Shown: positions 50,601 to 59,434 of the stretch, piece after piece
Numbering within the stretch: the first letter of the stretch is position 1
Layout of the letters: every line of letters starts with the position of its first letter
NCBI RefSeq assembly: GCF_902712855.1
Contig: NZ_LR743507.1
Span: 558,001-622,000, forward strand
Reading direction: 5' to 3'
DNA length: 64,000 nucleotides
Source: Variovorax paradoxus
GTDB lineage: Bacteria > Pseudomonadota > Gammaproteobacteria > Burkholderiales > Burkholderiaceae_C
Notes under the pieces: model-generated
Told to the model about the DNA's origin: nothing
Database searches by the model: none
Seen by the model: only the letters and a program-made list of their open reading frames with translations
Program-made: the position numbers and the translations under genes

Positions 50601-50619
50601 CCCGCATCTGCACTTGATA

Positions 50620-50644
50620 TTTTGCTATCAAAATAATAGCAAAA
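50620..50644. repeat. TTTGCTAT-type AT-rich palindrome, copy B
   Basis: TTTTGCTAT (50620-50628) and ATAGCAAAA (50636-50644) form a perfect 9-bp inverted repeat around CAAAATA. It lies between parA and the following hydrolase gene. Similar palindromes are at 46115-46139 and, shorter, at 6801-6815. Confidence 0.75.
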
Positions 50645-50651
50645 AGCATCG

Positions 50652-51197
50652 ATGACCGCGCCCCGCATCCTGTTGCTGCCCGGTTGGCAGAACAGTAGCC
50701 CCGGACATTGGCAGACCCGCTGGGAAGCCGTGCACGGTGATCTTCGCGTCGACCAGCATGAATGGATGCGGCCGCTGCGTGGCGACTGGTCGATCCAGCT
50801 GGAGGAGGCGGTGCTGGCGGCGCCGGGCCAGGTGGTCTTCGCGGCGCACAGCCTCGGTTGCATCCTCGTCGCGGCCTGGGCCGCCCACTCGCGCAACACG
50901 CACAAGGTGCGCGGCGCGCTGCTGGTGGCGCCTGGCGATCTCGAACGCGACGACATGCGCCAGCTGATTCCCGGCTGGGCGCCGATCGTGCGCGAGCCGC
51001 TGCCGTTCCCGGCAGTGCTGATCGCCGCCAACGACGACCCGTACTGCGACGCTGCGCGTTCGCGCCAGCTTGCGGCCGACTGGGGCGCGCGCTTTGTCGA
51101 TGCCGGCGCGCGCGGCCACCTGAATGCCGAATCCGGCCTGGGCGACTGGCCTGAAGGCCGGCAACTACTGAACGAAATCTCGAAAGACACGCACTGA
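50652..51197 (+). CDS. RBBP9/YdeN family serine hydrolase
   Basis: A 181-residue small alpha/beta hydrolase. ILLLPGWQNSSPGHWQTRWE is the family N-terminus, FAAHSLGCILVAAWA the nucleophile elbow (Ser in HSLG), AANDDPYCDAARS the acid and ARGHLNAESGLGDWPEG the catalytic His. The biological substrate is unknown. It sits inside the par locus: the stop overlaps the parB ATG by one base, so it is co-translated with parB. Confidence 0.92.
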   Translation: MTAPRILLLPGWQNSSPGHWQTRWEAVHGDLRVDQHEWMRPLRGDWSIQLEEAVLAAPGQVVFAAHSLGCILVAAWAAHSRNTHKVRGALLVAPGDLERDDMRQLIPGWAPIVREPLPFPAVLIAANDDPYCDAARSRQLAADWGARFVDAGARGHLNAESGLGDWPEGRQLLNEISKDTH

Positions 51198-52159
51198 TGG
51201 CGACCAAGAAACCCAAGGGCCTCGGCCGCGGCCTCGAAGCGCTGCTCGGCCCCACCGCTGCGCCTTCCGCCGACCGTGACAACACCGGCAGCGCGGGCCC
51301 GGAAGATCGCGGTGCACCGAGGGAGCCCAACACGCTGATGCTCGACCAGATGGTGGCCGGCGTGTACCAGCCGCGCACGCGAATGGACGAAGGCGCGCTG
51401 TACGAACTGGCCGAGAGCATCAAGGTGCAGGGCATCATGCAGCCGATCCTGGTGCGCCGGCTCGACCCCGAATCGGCCGCCGCCAAGAACGCCGAGTACG
51501 AAATCATCGCGGGCGAACGGCGTTTCCGTGCCGCGAAGCTCGCGGGCCTCGACAGCGTGCCGGTGCTGGTGCGCGACGTGCCCAACGAAGCCGCGGCGGC
51601 GATGTCGCTCATCGAGAACATCCAGCGCGAAGACCTCAACCCGCTGGAAGAGGCGCAGGGCCTGCAGCGCCTGGTCAACGAGTTCGGCCTTACCCACGAG
51701 CAGGCGGCGCAGGCCGTGGGGCGTTCGCGCAGCGCCGCCAGCAACCTGCTGCGCCTGCTGAACCTTGCCGAGCCCGCGCAGCAGATGCTGATGGCCGGCG
51801 ACATCGACATGGGCCACGCGCGTGCATTGCTGGCGCTCGACCGCGGCACGCAGATCACCGCGGCCAACCAGATCGCCGCCAAGAAGATGTCGGTGCGCGA
51901 GGCCGAGGCGCTGGTGAAGAAGCTCGCCGCCGAGTTCACGCTCACGCCCTCGCGGCGCAGCAATGACGGCGAGAAATCGCGCGACCTGCAACGCGTCGAG
52001 GAAGAGCTCGCCGACCTGCTCACGGCCGAGGTCGAGGTCCGCATCAAGAAGCGCACCAAGCGCGGCGGCAAGGTGGAGGAGAGCGGCGAGCTGGCCATCC
52101 ACTTCGGCTCGATCGATGCCCTCAACGGGCTGATCGAGCGCATCCGCCGAACGGCATAG
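51197..52159 (+). CDS. parB: Chromosome partitioning protein ParB
   Basis: A 320-residue CTPase/DNA-binding protein. The N-terminal KKPKGLGRGLEALLG motif stimulates ParA. The ParB/Srx domain has VYQPRTRMDEGALYELAESIKVQGIMQPILVRR and IIAGERRFRAAKLAGL (GERR contacts CTP). ENIQREDLNPLEEAQGLQRLVNEFGLTHEQAAQAVGRSRSAASNLLRLL is the helix-turn-helix that reads parS. The C-terminal dimer domain ends LIERIRRT. It should load at the parS sites in mnmG and rsmG. Confidence 0.96.
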   Translation: MATKKPKGLGRGLEALLGPTAAPSADRDNTGSAGPEDRGAPREPNTLMLDQMVAGVYQPRTRMDEGALYELAESIKVQGIMQPILVRRLDPESAAAKNAEYEIIAGERRFRAAKLAGLDSVPVLVRDVPNEAAAAMSLIENIQREDLNPLEEAQGLQRLVNEFGLTHEQAAQAVGRSRSAASNLLRLLNLAEPAQQMLMAGDIDMGHARALLALDRGTQITAANQIAAKKMSVREAEALVKKLAAEFTLTPSRRSNDGEKSRDLQRVEEELADLLTAEVEVRIKKRTKRGGKVEESGELAIHFGSIDALNGLIERIRRTA

Positions 52160-52292
52160 ATCGCCGGTGCCCGGAGGCCGGGTTGTGAACGCCGTGTCGG
52201 GCATTCGTTTGATTGATTCCTGCAATCCTTTGCGCTTATCCTCGACCGCTGGCTTTCCAACCCAAATCTCTGAACACAGAGGGAGTCCACCC

Positions 52293-53198
52293 ATGCAGCT
52301 CACCAGGTTCCCGCTTGCGGCCATTGCCGCGGGCGCCTTCTTTCTCACCGGTTGCGCCACCACCGACATGCAGATGGGCAGCCAGTCGGCCAAGACCATG
52401 GCCACCGGCAGCGCCGCAGGCGGCGCCACTTCCGGCGAGAGCAGCCAGCTCGAGCGTTGCGAGTCGCCGCTGGGCACCGTGTCGCTGATCGAGAACCAGA
52501 GCGCAGGGTGGTACACCATCCTTACCGGCGAATACCGCCTGCCGCCCACGGCCAACCTGCTGCGCCTGCTGGTGCAGCAGTCGAACTGCTTCATCGTCGT
52601 GGAACGCGGCGCTGCCGGCATGAACGCCATGACGCGCGAGCGTGCACTGCAGCAGTCGGGCGAGATGCGCGGCGGCAGCAACTTCGGCCGCGGCCAGATG
52701 GTCGCTTCCGACTACGGCCTGTCGCCCGAGATCGTGTTCAGCAACAGCGACGCAGGCGGCATCGGTGGCGCGCTCGGCGGCCTGGTGGGTGGCGGCCGCG
52801 GCCGTGCCCTGGCGGCCGTCGGCGGCAGCATGCAGACCAAGGAAGCCAGCGCACTGCTGACCCTCATCGACAACCGCTCGGGCGTGCAGGTGGCAGCCTC
52901 GGAGGGCAGCGCGTCCAAGACCGACTTCGGCGCCTTCGGCGGGCTGGTCGGCCGCAGCGGCGGCGGTGGCCTGGGCGGCTACACCAACACCGCACAGGGC
53001 AAGGTGATCGCGGCGGCCTTCATGGACGCCTTCAACCAGATGGTCCGTTCGCTGCGCAACTACAAGGCGCAGACGGTGCGCGGCCAGGGCCTCGGCGGCG
53101 GTGGCCGCCTGGGCGTGGACGGCGGCGCGGCACCGTCGCAGACCTATGTGCCTGCAGAGAAGGCACCGCCGGCACGTCGGCGCAGCAACAACAACTGA
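52293..53198 (+). CDS. CsgG/HfaB-like outer-membrane lipoprotein
   Basis: A 301-residue lipoprotein with lipobox FLTGC (Cys about residue 20). The body resembles CsgG-family proteins: LLRLLVQQSNCFIVVERGAAGMNAMTRERALQQSGEM, then ASDYGLSPEIVFSN and KVIAAAFMDAFNQMVRSLRNYKAQ. Glycine-rich insertions (GIGGALGGLVGGGRGRALAAVGG and GAFGGLVGRSGGGGLGG) interrupt it. CsgG relatives form secretion channels for amyloid or adhesive proteins; no curli partner is nearby. The start ATG at 52293 is set by the signal peptide. A strong terminator follows at 53229-53266. Confidence 0.86.
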   Translation: MQLTRFPLAAIAAGAFFLTGCATTDMQMGSQSAKTMATGSAAGGATSGESSQLERCESPLGTVSLIENQSAGWYTILTGEYRLPPTANLLRLLVQQSNCFIVVERGAAGMNAMTRERALQQSGEMRGGSNFGRGQMVASDYGLSPEIVFSNSDAGGIGGALGGLVGGGRGRALAAVGGSMQTKEASALLTLIDNRSGVQVAASEGSASKTDFGAFGGLVGRSGGGGLGGYTNTAQGKVIAAAFMDAFNQMVRSLRNYKAQTVRGQGLGGGGRLGVDGGAAPSQTYVPAEKAPPARRRSNNN

Positions 53199-53228
53199 GA
53201 TCAGCAAAGCACGGCAACTGCAAAGCAG

Positions 53229-53266
53229 AAAGCCCGGCGACTCTTGCGAGCCGCCGGGCTTTTTTT
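53229..53266 (+). terminator. Rho-independent terminator after the CsgG-like gene
   Basis: AAGCCCGGCG (53230-53239) pairs with CGCCGGGCTT (53252-53261), followed by a T run to 53266. Confidence 0.92.
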
Positions 53267-53295
53267 AATGGGCACGCCGGACGCGCGCCGAAGCG

Positions 53296-54720
53296 TCAGA
53301 GGTTGAAGATCTTGCCGGGGTTCATGATGTTCTTCGGGTCGAGCGCGCGCTTGATCGTGCGCATCATGTCGATGGCGCCCACACCGGCCTCGTCCACCAG
53401 GAAGCCCATCTTGTGCAGTCCCACGCCGTGCTCGCCGGTGCAGGTGCCTTCCAGCGCGAGCGCGCGGCTCACCAGCGCATGATTGAGCTCCTCGGCCTTC
53501 ACGCGCTCCTCGGGGATGTTCGGGTCGAGCAGGTAGCCGAAATGGAAGTTGCCGTCGCCCACGTGGCCGACGAGGAAGTAGGGGATGCCGCTGGCATCGG
53601 CCTCGGCCACCGAATCGAGCAGGCAGTCGGCCAGGCGCGAGATCGGCACGCAGGTGTCGGTGGAAATCACGCGGCAGCCCGGGCGCGACTGCACGGCCGC
53701 AAAGTAGCTGTTGTGCCGCGCGGTCCACAGGCGCGTGCGCTCTTCCGGCGTGCTGGCCCACTCGAAGGCGTTGCCGCCGTGGCCGCTCGCGAGCTCCTGG
53801 ACCGTCTCGGCCTGCTCCTTCACGCCGGCGGGCGAGCCATGGAATTCCATCAGCAGCATGGGCTCTTCGCGCAGGTTCAGCTTGGCATAGGCATTCACCA
53901 TGCGCACCGTGTTGACGTCGATGAGTTCCACGCGCGCAATGGGCACGCCCAGCTGGATGGTCTCGATGGTGGTCCGCACCGCGGCCTCGATGCTCGGGAA
54001 CGAGCAGATCGCGGCCGACACCGCCTCGGGCAGCGGATAGATGCGCAGCGTGACTTCGGTGACCACGCCCAGCGTGCCTTCGCTGCCCACCATCAGGCGC
54101 GTGAGGTCGTAGCCGGCCGACGACTTCTTCGCGCGCGTGCCGGTGCGGATCACGTCGCCCGCAGCGGTGACCACTTCGAGCGCCAGCACGTTCTCGCGCA
54201 TCGTGCCGTAGCGCACCGCATTCGTGCCGCTGGCGCGCGTGGCCGTCATGCCGCCGATGGAGGCGTCCGCGCCCGGGTCGATGGGAAAGAACAGGCCGGT
54301 GCTCTTGATGTCCTCGTTGAGCTGCTTGCGCGTGACGCCGGGCTGCACCGTCACCGTGAGGTCGTCGGCGTTGACCGACAGCACCTTGTTCATGCGAGAC
54401 ACGTCGATGCTGATGCCGCCCTGCACCGCCAGCAGGTGGCCTTCGAGCGAGGAGCCCACGCCGAAGGGGATGACCGGCACGCTGTGCTCGCTCGCCAGCT
54501 TCACCGCGTCGGCCACGTCCTGCGTGCTCTCGGCGAACACCACGGCGGAAGGCGGCGGTGCATCGAACGACGACTCGTCTCGCCCGTGCTGCGTGCGCAC
54601 CGCCATGGCCGTGGAACAGTTGTCGCCGAAGCGCGCCTTGAGGGCGTCGATCAGTGCGGCAGGCACGTCACGCAGATGAAGCTCCGGCATCAGGTGCGAG
54701 GTTTGGGTCGGGGCGTTCAT
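53296..54720 (-). CDS. FAD-linked oxidase, D-lactate dehydrogenase (cytochrome)/GlcD type
   Basis: A 474-residue flavoprotein of the vanillyl-alcohol-oxidase family. FAD-binding motifs are VIPFGVGSSLEGHLLAVQGGISIDVSRMNKVL and FFPIDPGADASIGGMTATRASGTNAVRYGTMRENVL. The C-terminal substrate domain has VGHVGDGNFHFGYLLDP and CTGEHGVGLHKMGFL, with the catalytic His region. It oxidises D-2-hydroxyacids such as D-lactate and passes electrons to cytochrome c or quinones; the exact substrate is open. Confidence 0.91.
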   Translation of the reverse strand: MNAPTQTSHLMPELHLRDVPAALIDALKARFGDNCSTAMAVRTQHGRDESSFDAPPPSAVVFAESTQDVADAVKLASEHSVPVIPFGVGSSLEGHLLAVQGGISIDVSRMNKVLSVNADDLTVTVQPGVTRKQLNEDIKSTGLFFPIDPGADASIGGMTATRASGTNAVRYGTMRENVLALEVVTAAGDVIRTGTRAKKSSAGYDLTRLMVGSEGTLGVVTEVTLRIYPLPEAVSAAICSFPSIEAAVRTTIETIQLGVPIARVELIDVNTVRMVNAYAKLNLREEPMLLMEFHGSPAGVKEQAETVQELASGHGGNAFEWASTPEERTRLWTARHNSYFAAVQSRPGCRVISTDTCVPISRLADCLLDSVAEADASGIPYFLVGHVGDGNFHFGYLLDPNIPEERVKAEELNHALVSRALALEGTCTGEHGVGLHKMGFLVDEAGVGAIDMMRTIKRALDPKNIMNPGKIFNL

Positions 54721-54805
54721 CGGGCGTCTCCTGGCTGTGTGAGTGGGATCGGGGGGAGCCGGTCATTTTACGAAGGGCGCACCATAATGCGCTTCGGAAA
54801 ACGAC

Positions 54806-55306
54806 ATGAACCCCACGACCCTCACCGCACTGGCGGCTTTCCCGTCGCAACTGGAAGCTCATTTCGCGGCCATCCCCGCGGCATTCAGGCACTGGGCGCC
54901 GCCTTCGTGGGAGGGCGTGCCGAGCGAGCCTTTCACCGCCGTCGAGCAGCTCTGCCACGTGCGCGACATCGAGATCGAGGGCTACCACGTGCGCTTTCGC
55001 CGCACCCTGGCCGAGGCCCATCCGACGCTGGCGTCGATCGACAGCGAGCCGATCGCCGCCGAACGCCACTACGGCGCGGCCGACGCCGCGAAGGTGCTGG
55101 CCGACTTCCGCATGGCGCGCATCCAGACGATGGAGATCGTCTCCAGCCTGAGCGACGCGCAACTCGCGCGCACGGCGGTTTTCGAGGGCTACGGCCCGCT
55201 CACGATGCGCAGCCTCATTCATTACCTCTGCAGCCACGACCAGCAGCATCTCGCAGGCCTCCAGTGGCTGGCCGGCAAGATCGACGCTTCGACGGTCGCG
55301 CCGTAG
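54806..55306 (+). CDS. DinB-like four-helix protein
   Basis: A 166-residue protein of the DinB/YfiT superfamily. The metal-ligand histidines fit LCHVRDIEIEGYHVRFRR and YLCSHDQQHLAGLQWL near the end. Some relatives are thiol transferases; the role is unknown. It stands divergent from the FAD oxidase and is 18 bp upstream of the adenosyltransferase gene. Confidence 0.85.
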   Translation: MNPTTLTALAAFPSQLEAHFAAIPAAFRHWAPPSWEGVPSEPFTAVEQLCHVRDIEIEGYHVRFRRTLAEAHPTLASIDSEPIAAERHYGAADAAKVLADFRMARIQTMEIVSSLSDAQLARTAVFEGYGPLTMRSLIHYLCSHDQQHLAGLQWLAGKIDASTVAP

Positions 55307-55324
55307 ACCCCAGGAGCTACCCCG

Positions 55325-55918
55325 ATGGGCAACCGACTTTCCCAGATCGCCACGCGCACCGGCGACGACGGCACCACCGGCCTCGGCGACAACACGCGCG
55401 TGCCCAAGGACCACCTGCGCGTGCATGCCATGGGCGACGTGGACGAACTCAATTCGCAGATCGGCGTGCTGCTGTGCGAGCCCATGCCGGAGCCCGTTCG
55501 CGAGCTTCTGGTCGATGTGCAGCACCAGCTGTTCAACCTCGGCGGCGAACTGTCGATGCCGGGCTTCACGCTGCTGAAGGCCGATGCGCTGCTGCAACTC
55601 GACAGCGCGCTGGCCGAGCACAACGCCACGCTGCCGCGGCTGGCGGAGTTCATCCTGCCTGCCGGCACGCGCGCCGCTTCGCTGGCGCACGTCTGCCGCA
55701 CCGTGGCCCGCAGGGCCGAACGCGCGGTGGTGGCGCTGGGCGCCGACGCGCCGCTCAACGATGCGCTGCGGCAGTATCTCAACCGCCTGAGCGACCTGCT
55801 CTTCGTGCTGGCGCGCGTGCTCAACCGCATGAACGGCGGGGACGACGTGTACTGGAAGAGCGAGCGCATGGCGCGCGCGGCGGCAGACGCACAGGCAGAC
55901 ACCAAGGAGGCACCATGA
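55325..55918 (+). CDS. Cob(I)alamin adenosyltransferase, PduO type
   Basis: A 197-residue ATP:co(I)rrinoid adenosyltransferase. The ATP site is ATRTGDDGTTGLGDNTRVPKDHLRVHAMGDVDELNSQIG. The family motifs FILPAGTRAASLAHVCRTVARRAERAVVAL and YLNRLSDLLFVLARVLN contain the conserved Arg/Glu of the inter-subunit active site. It makes adenosylcobalamin from salvaged or reduced cobalamin. Its last codons overlap the next gene (ATGA). Confidence 0.94.
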   Translation: MGNRLSQIATRTGDDGTTGLGDNTRVPKDHLRVHAMGDVDELNSQIGVLLCEPMPEPVRELLVDVQHQLFNLGGELSMPGFTLLKADALLQLDSALAEHNATLPRLAEFILPAGTRAASLAHVCRTVARRAERAVVALGADAPLNDALRQYLNRLSDLLFVLARVLNRMNGGDDVYWKSERMARAAADAQADTKEAP

Positions 55919-56274
55919 AATTCCCGAGCACCCTTCATACCTCGCTCGCCGTGGCGATGGCCGCCGCACTGTGGCTCCCGGCAGGGGCACAGGCCCAGAG
56001 TGCCGACAATCCGCCGAAGGCGCAGCGCGCGCAGACGCTCAAGTCGCCTTCGCGCAAGGGCACGGTGGTGGGCAGCGTGGAGCGCGGCACCGATGCCGCG
56101 GGCCGCAGCGTGAACCGCGCGGACGCCGCCACGCGGCGCGGCGTCAACAACGTGTCGGAGAAGGCGAGCCGGCCTGTGCGCAACGTGGGCGAGGCGATCG
56201 GCCGCCGCCTCTCGCCGGGGTCCAGCGGGCGCACCGCGCCGCCGGCGACGGGGCCGCAGGGCAACGCGCCGTAG
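55915..56274 (+). CDS. Small exported basic protein of unknown function
   Basis: A 119-residue protein with a signal peptide (LAVAMAAALWLPAGAQAQ) and a basic, low-complexity body (AGRSVNRADAATRRGVNNVSEKASRPVRNVGEAIGRRL). I do not recognise a family. It is translationally coupled to the adenosyltransferase. Confidence 0.75.
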   Translation: MKFPSTLHTSLAVAMAAALWLPAGAQAQSADNPPKAQRAQTLKSPSRKGTVVGSVERGTDAAGRSVNRADAATRRGVNNVSEKASRPVRNVGEAIGRRLSPGSSGRTAPPATGPQGNAP

Positions 56275-56424
56275 TCCGGCTTCGCTGCCGGTCCGGTCCG
56301 GTCCGATGCAGGGCGTGCCGTTCCGGCGCAGCTCCCTGTTCCGTGAAACACGACCGGCATCGACGTGCTTGTTGCCCGAGCCGGTCCCTGCACGCATCCA
56401 CATCCACACGACAGACACGCCGAC

Positions 56425-56940
56425 ATGGCAAGAAACATCGAGATCAAGGCCCGTATCGACAGTGTCGATCGCGTCGCGCTCATCGTCGCGGCGCTCGCCG
56501 ACAAGGGGCCCATCGACATCGCGCAGGACGACACCTTCTTCCGTTGCGCAGACAGCGCCGACCGCCTCAAGCTGCGCACCTTCGCACCGGACCGCGCCGA
56601 GCTCATCTTCTATCGCCGCGCCAACGGCAGCGGCCCGAAGGAATCGTTCTACCTGATCACGCCCTGCAGCACGCCCGACGTGCTGCGCGAGTCGCTCACG
56701 CTCGCATGGGGCCAGGCGGGCCGCGTCCGCAAGCAGCGGCGGCTGTTCCTGGTGGGCCGCGCGCGCGTGCATCTCGATCGCGTGGAGGGCCTCGGCGAAT
56801 TCCTCGAACTCGAGGTGGTGCTCGAAGAGGGCGCCTCGGCCGAGGCAGGCATTGCCGAGGCGCATGCGCTCATGGCAAGGCTCGGCGTGGACGCCGGGCA
56901 ACTGGTGCAGGGCGCCTACGTCGATCTGCTCAACGGCTGA
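56425..56940 (+). CDS. CYTH domain protein (class IV adenylate cyclase/thiamine-triphosphatase-like)
   Basis: A 171-residue CYTH protein. The signature is the N-terminal RNIEIKARIDSVDRV, close to the ExExK motif. Basic/acidic tunnel residues follow in DRLKLRTFAPDRAELIFYRRAN, and the acidic FLELEVVLEEG closes the metal site. It hydrolyses or cyclises a triphosphate substrate; which one is unknown. The 150 bp upstream hold no feature I can name. Confidence 0.88.
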   Translation: MARNIEIKARIDSVDRVALIVAALADKGPIDIAQDDTFFRCADSADRLKLRTFAPDRAELIFYRRANGSGPKESFYLITPCSTPDVLRESLTLAWGQAGRVRKQRRLFLVGRARVHLDRVEGLGEFLELEVVLEEGASAEAGIAEAHALMARLGVDAGQLVQGAYVDLLNG

Positions 56941-57579
56941 TCAGCGCCAGCCGGCGGACTCGAACCGGTCCGCCAGCAGCTGCGCGACCTTTTCATAGCC
57001 TCGTGCATTGGCATGGATGCGGTCGGAGCGCAGCGATGCGTCCGACAGCACGCTCGAGTAGACGTCGGCCACCAAGAGCGCTTGTCCCGCCTTCGCCACC
57101 TCTTCATAGAACGGCGCGTCGCTGAGCGAGCCGACGGCTGCACGCATCGCATCGGGCGCGGGCGTGGCCAGCACCGCGACATGCGTTGTGTGCGCGCGCG
57201 CCTGCTCGATCAGCGCGGCGAGGTTGGCGCGCGTGGCCGAGGCCGGTACGCCGCGCAGCATGTCGTTGCCGCCGATGCCGATCAGGATCGCGTCGTAGCT
57301 GCTCGCAGCCAGCAGGCCCGGCAGGCGCTGCAGCGCGCCCTCGGACGTGTCGCCGTTCACGCCCGCGTTCTCGACCTGCCAACCCGTGAGCCCGGCGAGC
57401 TTCACCGGCCACGAGGCTTCGGGCGGCGCGCCGTAGCCGAAGGTCAGGCTGTCGCCCAGCGCCAGCACGCGGGCTTCGGGTCCGAGGGCGTTGGCCGATG
57501 GCTTGCGCTTGCCGCAGGCAGGCAGAAGGGCCATGGCGGGCACGCCGGCCAGCAGATGGAGAAGGTGTCGTCGCTTCAT
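56941..57579 (-). CDS. SGNH/GDSL hydrolase, TesA-like lipoprotein
   Basis: A 212-residue protein with a lipoprotein signal (HLLAGVPAMALLPAC). SGNH blocks are complete: ALGDSLTFGYGAPP (Ser nucleophile), ENAGVNGDTSEGALQRL (Gly), IGIGGNDMLRG (Asn) and SDRIHANARGYEKVA (Asp and His). It matches TesA-type acyl-CoA thioesterase/lysophospholipase L1. It acts in the periplasm on esters or thioesters. The start at 57579 is set by the signal peptide. It converges on the CYTH gene with stops adjacent. Confidence 0.92.
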   Translation of the reverse strand: MKRRHLLHLLAGVPAMALLPACGKRKPSANALGPEARVLALGDSLTFGYGAPPEASWPVKLAGLTGWQVENAGVNGDTSEGALQRLPGLLAASSYDAILIGIGGNDMLRGVPASATRANLAALIEQARAHTTHVAVLATPAPDAMRAAVGSLSDAPFYEEVAKAGQALLVADVYSSVLSDASLRSDRIHANARGYEKVAQLLADRFESAGWR

Positions 57580-57625
57580 GTGGCGCGCAGCCCAGGCGCT
57601 GCACCGATGCCGGGCCGGTCCATGC

Positions 57626-58021
57626 TCAGGCGCGCTCGCGCAGCTGGAACACATTGCCTTCGGGATCGAGCCCATCGCAATGCCGGTGGCCGTCGAAGGT
57701 CCATTCGGACTCGGCCGGCTTCAGCGCACCGTTTGCCTCTGCAGCGAATTCGCGCGCAGCGGAGAGGCTGGTCACCGGAAAGATGAACTTCAGCGCCGTG
57801 TTCTCCCGAGGCACCGGTGGCTGCGCGATCTGCACCCTGGCCGCGACGTGCGCATTCATCGCGACAATGAAGAGCTGCAGCGCCGCCGACCCGAGGCTGG
57901 CGTGGCCGGCCTCTTCGTGCGCGATGGCGAGGTTTGCGACACGCGCATAGAACGCGCTCAGGCGCGAGACGTCCTTCGCGTAGATGACGGCCGCTGCCAC
58001 GGGTGCTTTCTGTTCGGTCAT
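57626..58021 (-). CDS. VOC (glyoxalase/bleomycin-resistance) domain protein
   Basis: A 131-residue single VOC domain. The strand-helix pattern AAAVIYAKDVSRLSAFYARVANLAIAHEE and KFIFPVTSLSAAREFAAEANGA, ending CDGLDPEGNVFQLRE, is typical. Only part of the usual metal-ligand set is obvious. The substrate is unknown. It is divergent from the CPBP protease gene, 17 bp apart. Confidence 0.84.
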   Translation of the reverse strand: MTEQKAPVAAAVIYAKDVSRLSAFYARVANLAIAHEEAGHASLGSAALQLFIVAMNAHVAARVQIAQPPVPRENTALKFIFPVTSLSAAREFAAEANGALKPAESEWTFDGHRHCDGLDPEGNVFQLRERA

Positions 58022-58038
58022 GTGCGTGTGTTCTTGCG

Positions 58039-58761
58039 ATGGTTTCTTCTGCTTCGTTGCTGCTCGGCTACCTCCTTTTCATTCTGCCAGCGGGCCTGCT
58101 CGCCCTGGTGCTGTTGGTGGCCCTCCCGCGCGCGCTCGCGGGCGCGCGCCTCGGGGTGCACATCCTGTTCTTCATCTTCGCGCGCGACGCGATGAGCCCC
58201 GCGGGCTTCTGGCAGCTGGGTGCCGGGTCGATGCGGCTCACGGCGCCTGCGCCCATACTGCTTGCGCTGGCAGGCATGTCGGCCGCGCTTTTCGTGGGCG
58301 TGGCGCGGCTCGAGCGCGCGACGTGGTGCAAGAGCCTGCGGATCGGCGCGGCCTTGCTGTGGGGCACTGCGGGCGCGGCCGTCATCACCGTCGTGGCCGC
58401 TGCGCTGAAGGCTGCGGCGGGGCTGCCCTCGTTGCCGGTGCCGGATGCCTCGACGCTCGTGCCGGTGCTCGTCTTCGCCTTGCTTGGCAATGCGTATGAA
58501 GAGCTTCTGTTCCGCGGCATGCTTCAGCAGCGGCTGATGGCCCGCATGACGGCGGGGCGCGCGGCCATCGTGTCGGGGGCGCTGTTCAGCCTGTGCCATG
58601 CGTGGCTCGCGATGTTCGTCACGCGGACGGGCCTGCCGGTGCTGGTGTTCACGCTGATCGAAGGCGTGGTGGCGGGGCTCGTGTACGGGCGTGCCGGTCT
58701 GCCCGCCGCGGCGCTGGCGCATGGCCTGGCCATCTTCGCGCTGGCCATCGGCGTCTATTGA
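58039..58761 (+). CDS. CPBP family intramembrane metalloprotease
   Basis: A 240-residue membrane protein with about seven helices. The CPBP catalytic motifs are NAYEELLFRGMLQQRLM (EExxxR), SLCHAWLAMFV (His) and AALAHGLAIFAL (second His-x3-Asn/His-type site). Such proteases process prenylated or bacteriocin peptides or regulate envelope proteins; the substrate is unknown. The ATG at 58039 starts the first helix (LLLGYLLFILPAGLLALVLL). Confidence 0.88.
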   Translation: MVSSASLLLGYLLFILPAGLLALVLLVALPRALAGARLGVHILFFIFARDAMSPAGFWQLGAGSMRLTAPAPILLALAGMSAALFVGVARLERATWCKSLRIGAALLWGTAGAAVITVVAAALKAAAGLPSLPVPDASTLVPVLVFALLGNAYEELLFRGMLQQRLMARMTAGRAAIVSGALFSLCHAWLAMFVTRTGLPVLVFTLIEGVVAGLVYGRAGLPAAALAHGLAIFALAIGVY

Positions 58762-58919
58762 ATGCGTGCGCCCGGCGTTGGTCGGAAGGCCATGCAGGAC
58801 AACGCGCCACGCGGATACCAGCGCTTACCTGATTTCACCTGACCGCGACCCGACGTGCCCGAAACAGACACAAGCGCAACCCACAATGGACTCGTCAACA
58901 ACGCATGAAGGAGTTCCAG

Positions 58920-59339
58920 ATGAACACCAACTCGAAAAGCATGGCCGTGGCCGCCGCGGCACTCGCAATGTGCATGGCCGCGGGGAGCGCCTTTGCACAA
59001 GACCGTCGCTTCGACGGCCGCCCCGGCCCTGGCGACCACCGCTACGAGCAGCGCGACGGCCGCTTCGACCACCGTGGCCCGCCGGGCTACCGTGGCAACC
59101 AGGATTTCCGCGACGGACGCCAGTTCGATCGCCGTGGTTTCCCGCAGCCGCACGCCGAATGGCGTCGCGGGGGTCGCGTGCCGCAGGAGTACCGTGGCCG
59201 CAACTACGTGGTGCAGGACTGGCGCGCCTACCGCCTGCAACAGCCGCCGCGCGGCTACCAGTGGGTGGGCGTGGGCGGGGACTTCGTGCTCGCGGCCATC
59301 GCCACCGGTGTGATCGCGAACATCATCGCCGGCCAGTAA
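58920..59339 (+). CDS. RcnB-like exported protein
   Basis: A 139-residue exported protein. Signal peptide MAVAAAALAMCMAAGSAFAQ. The mature part is rich in Arg/Asp/Gly/Tyr (GDHRYEQRDGRFDHRGPPGYRGNQDFRDG) and ends with the RcnB core VVQDWRAYRLQQPPRGYQWVGVGGDFVLAAIATGVIANII. RcnB relatives act in nickel/cobalt homeostasis or envelope stress. The ribosome binding site AAGGAG 8 nt before 58920 supports this start over the ATG at 58905. A terminator follows. Confidence 0.88.
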   Translation: MNTNSKSMAVAAAALAMCMAAGSAFAQDRRFDGRPGPGDHRYEQRDGRFDHRGPPGYRGNQDFRDGRQFDRRGFPQPHAEWRRGGRVPQEYRGRNYVVQDWRAYRLQQPPRGYQWVGVGGDFVLAAIATGVIANIIAGQ

Positions 59340-59393
59340 GCCAGGCAATCGCCCGGAGCGTCCGGGCAGTCGAAGGTCATCGAGCCGTCATGG

Positions 59394-59434
59394 ACCGCCG
59401 CAGGCTGCGAGGCTTGCGGCGGTTCTGTCTTTTC
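59394..59434 (+). terminator. Rho-independent terminator after the RcnB-like gene
   Basis: ACCGCCGCA (59394-59402) pairs with TGCGGCGGT (59415-59423), then TCTGTCTTTT. A second perfect hairpin, GCCCGGA-GCG-TCCGGGC at 59351-59367, precedes it. Confidence 0.85.

Noticed and set aside
56340..56356. Possible third parS (TGTTCCGTGAAACA)
   Set aside because: It is two bases short of the palindrome and lacks the CACGTG core.
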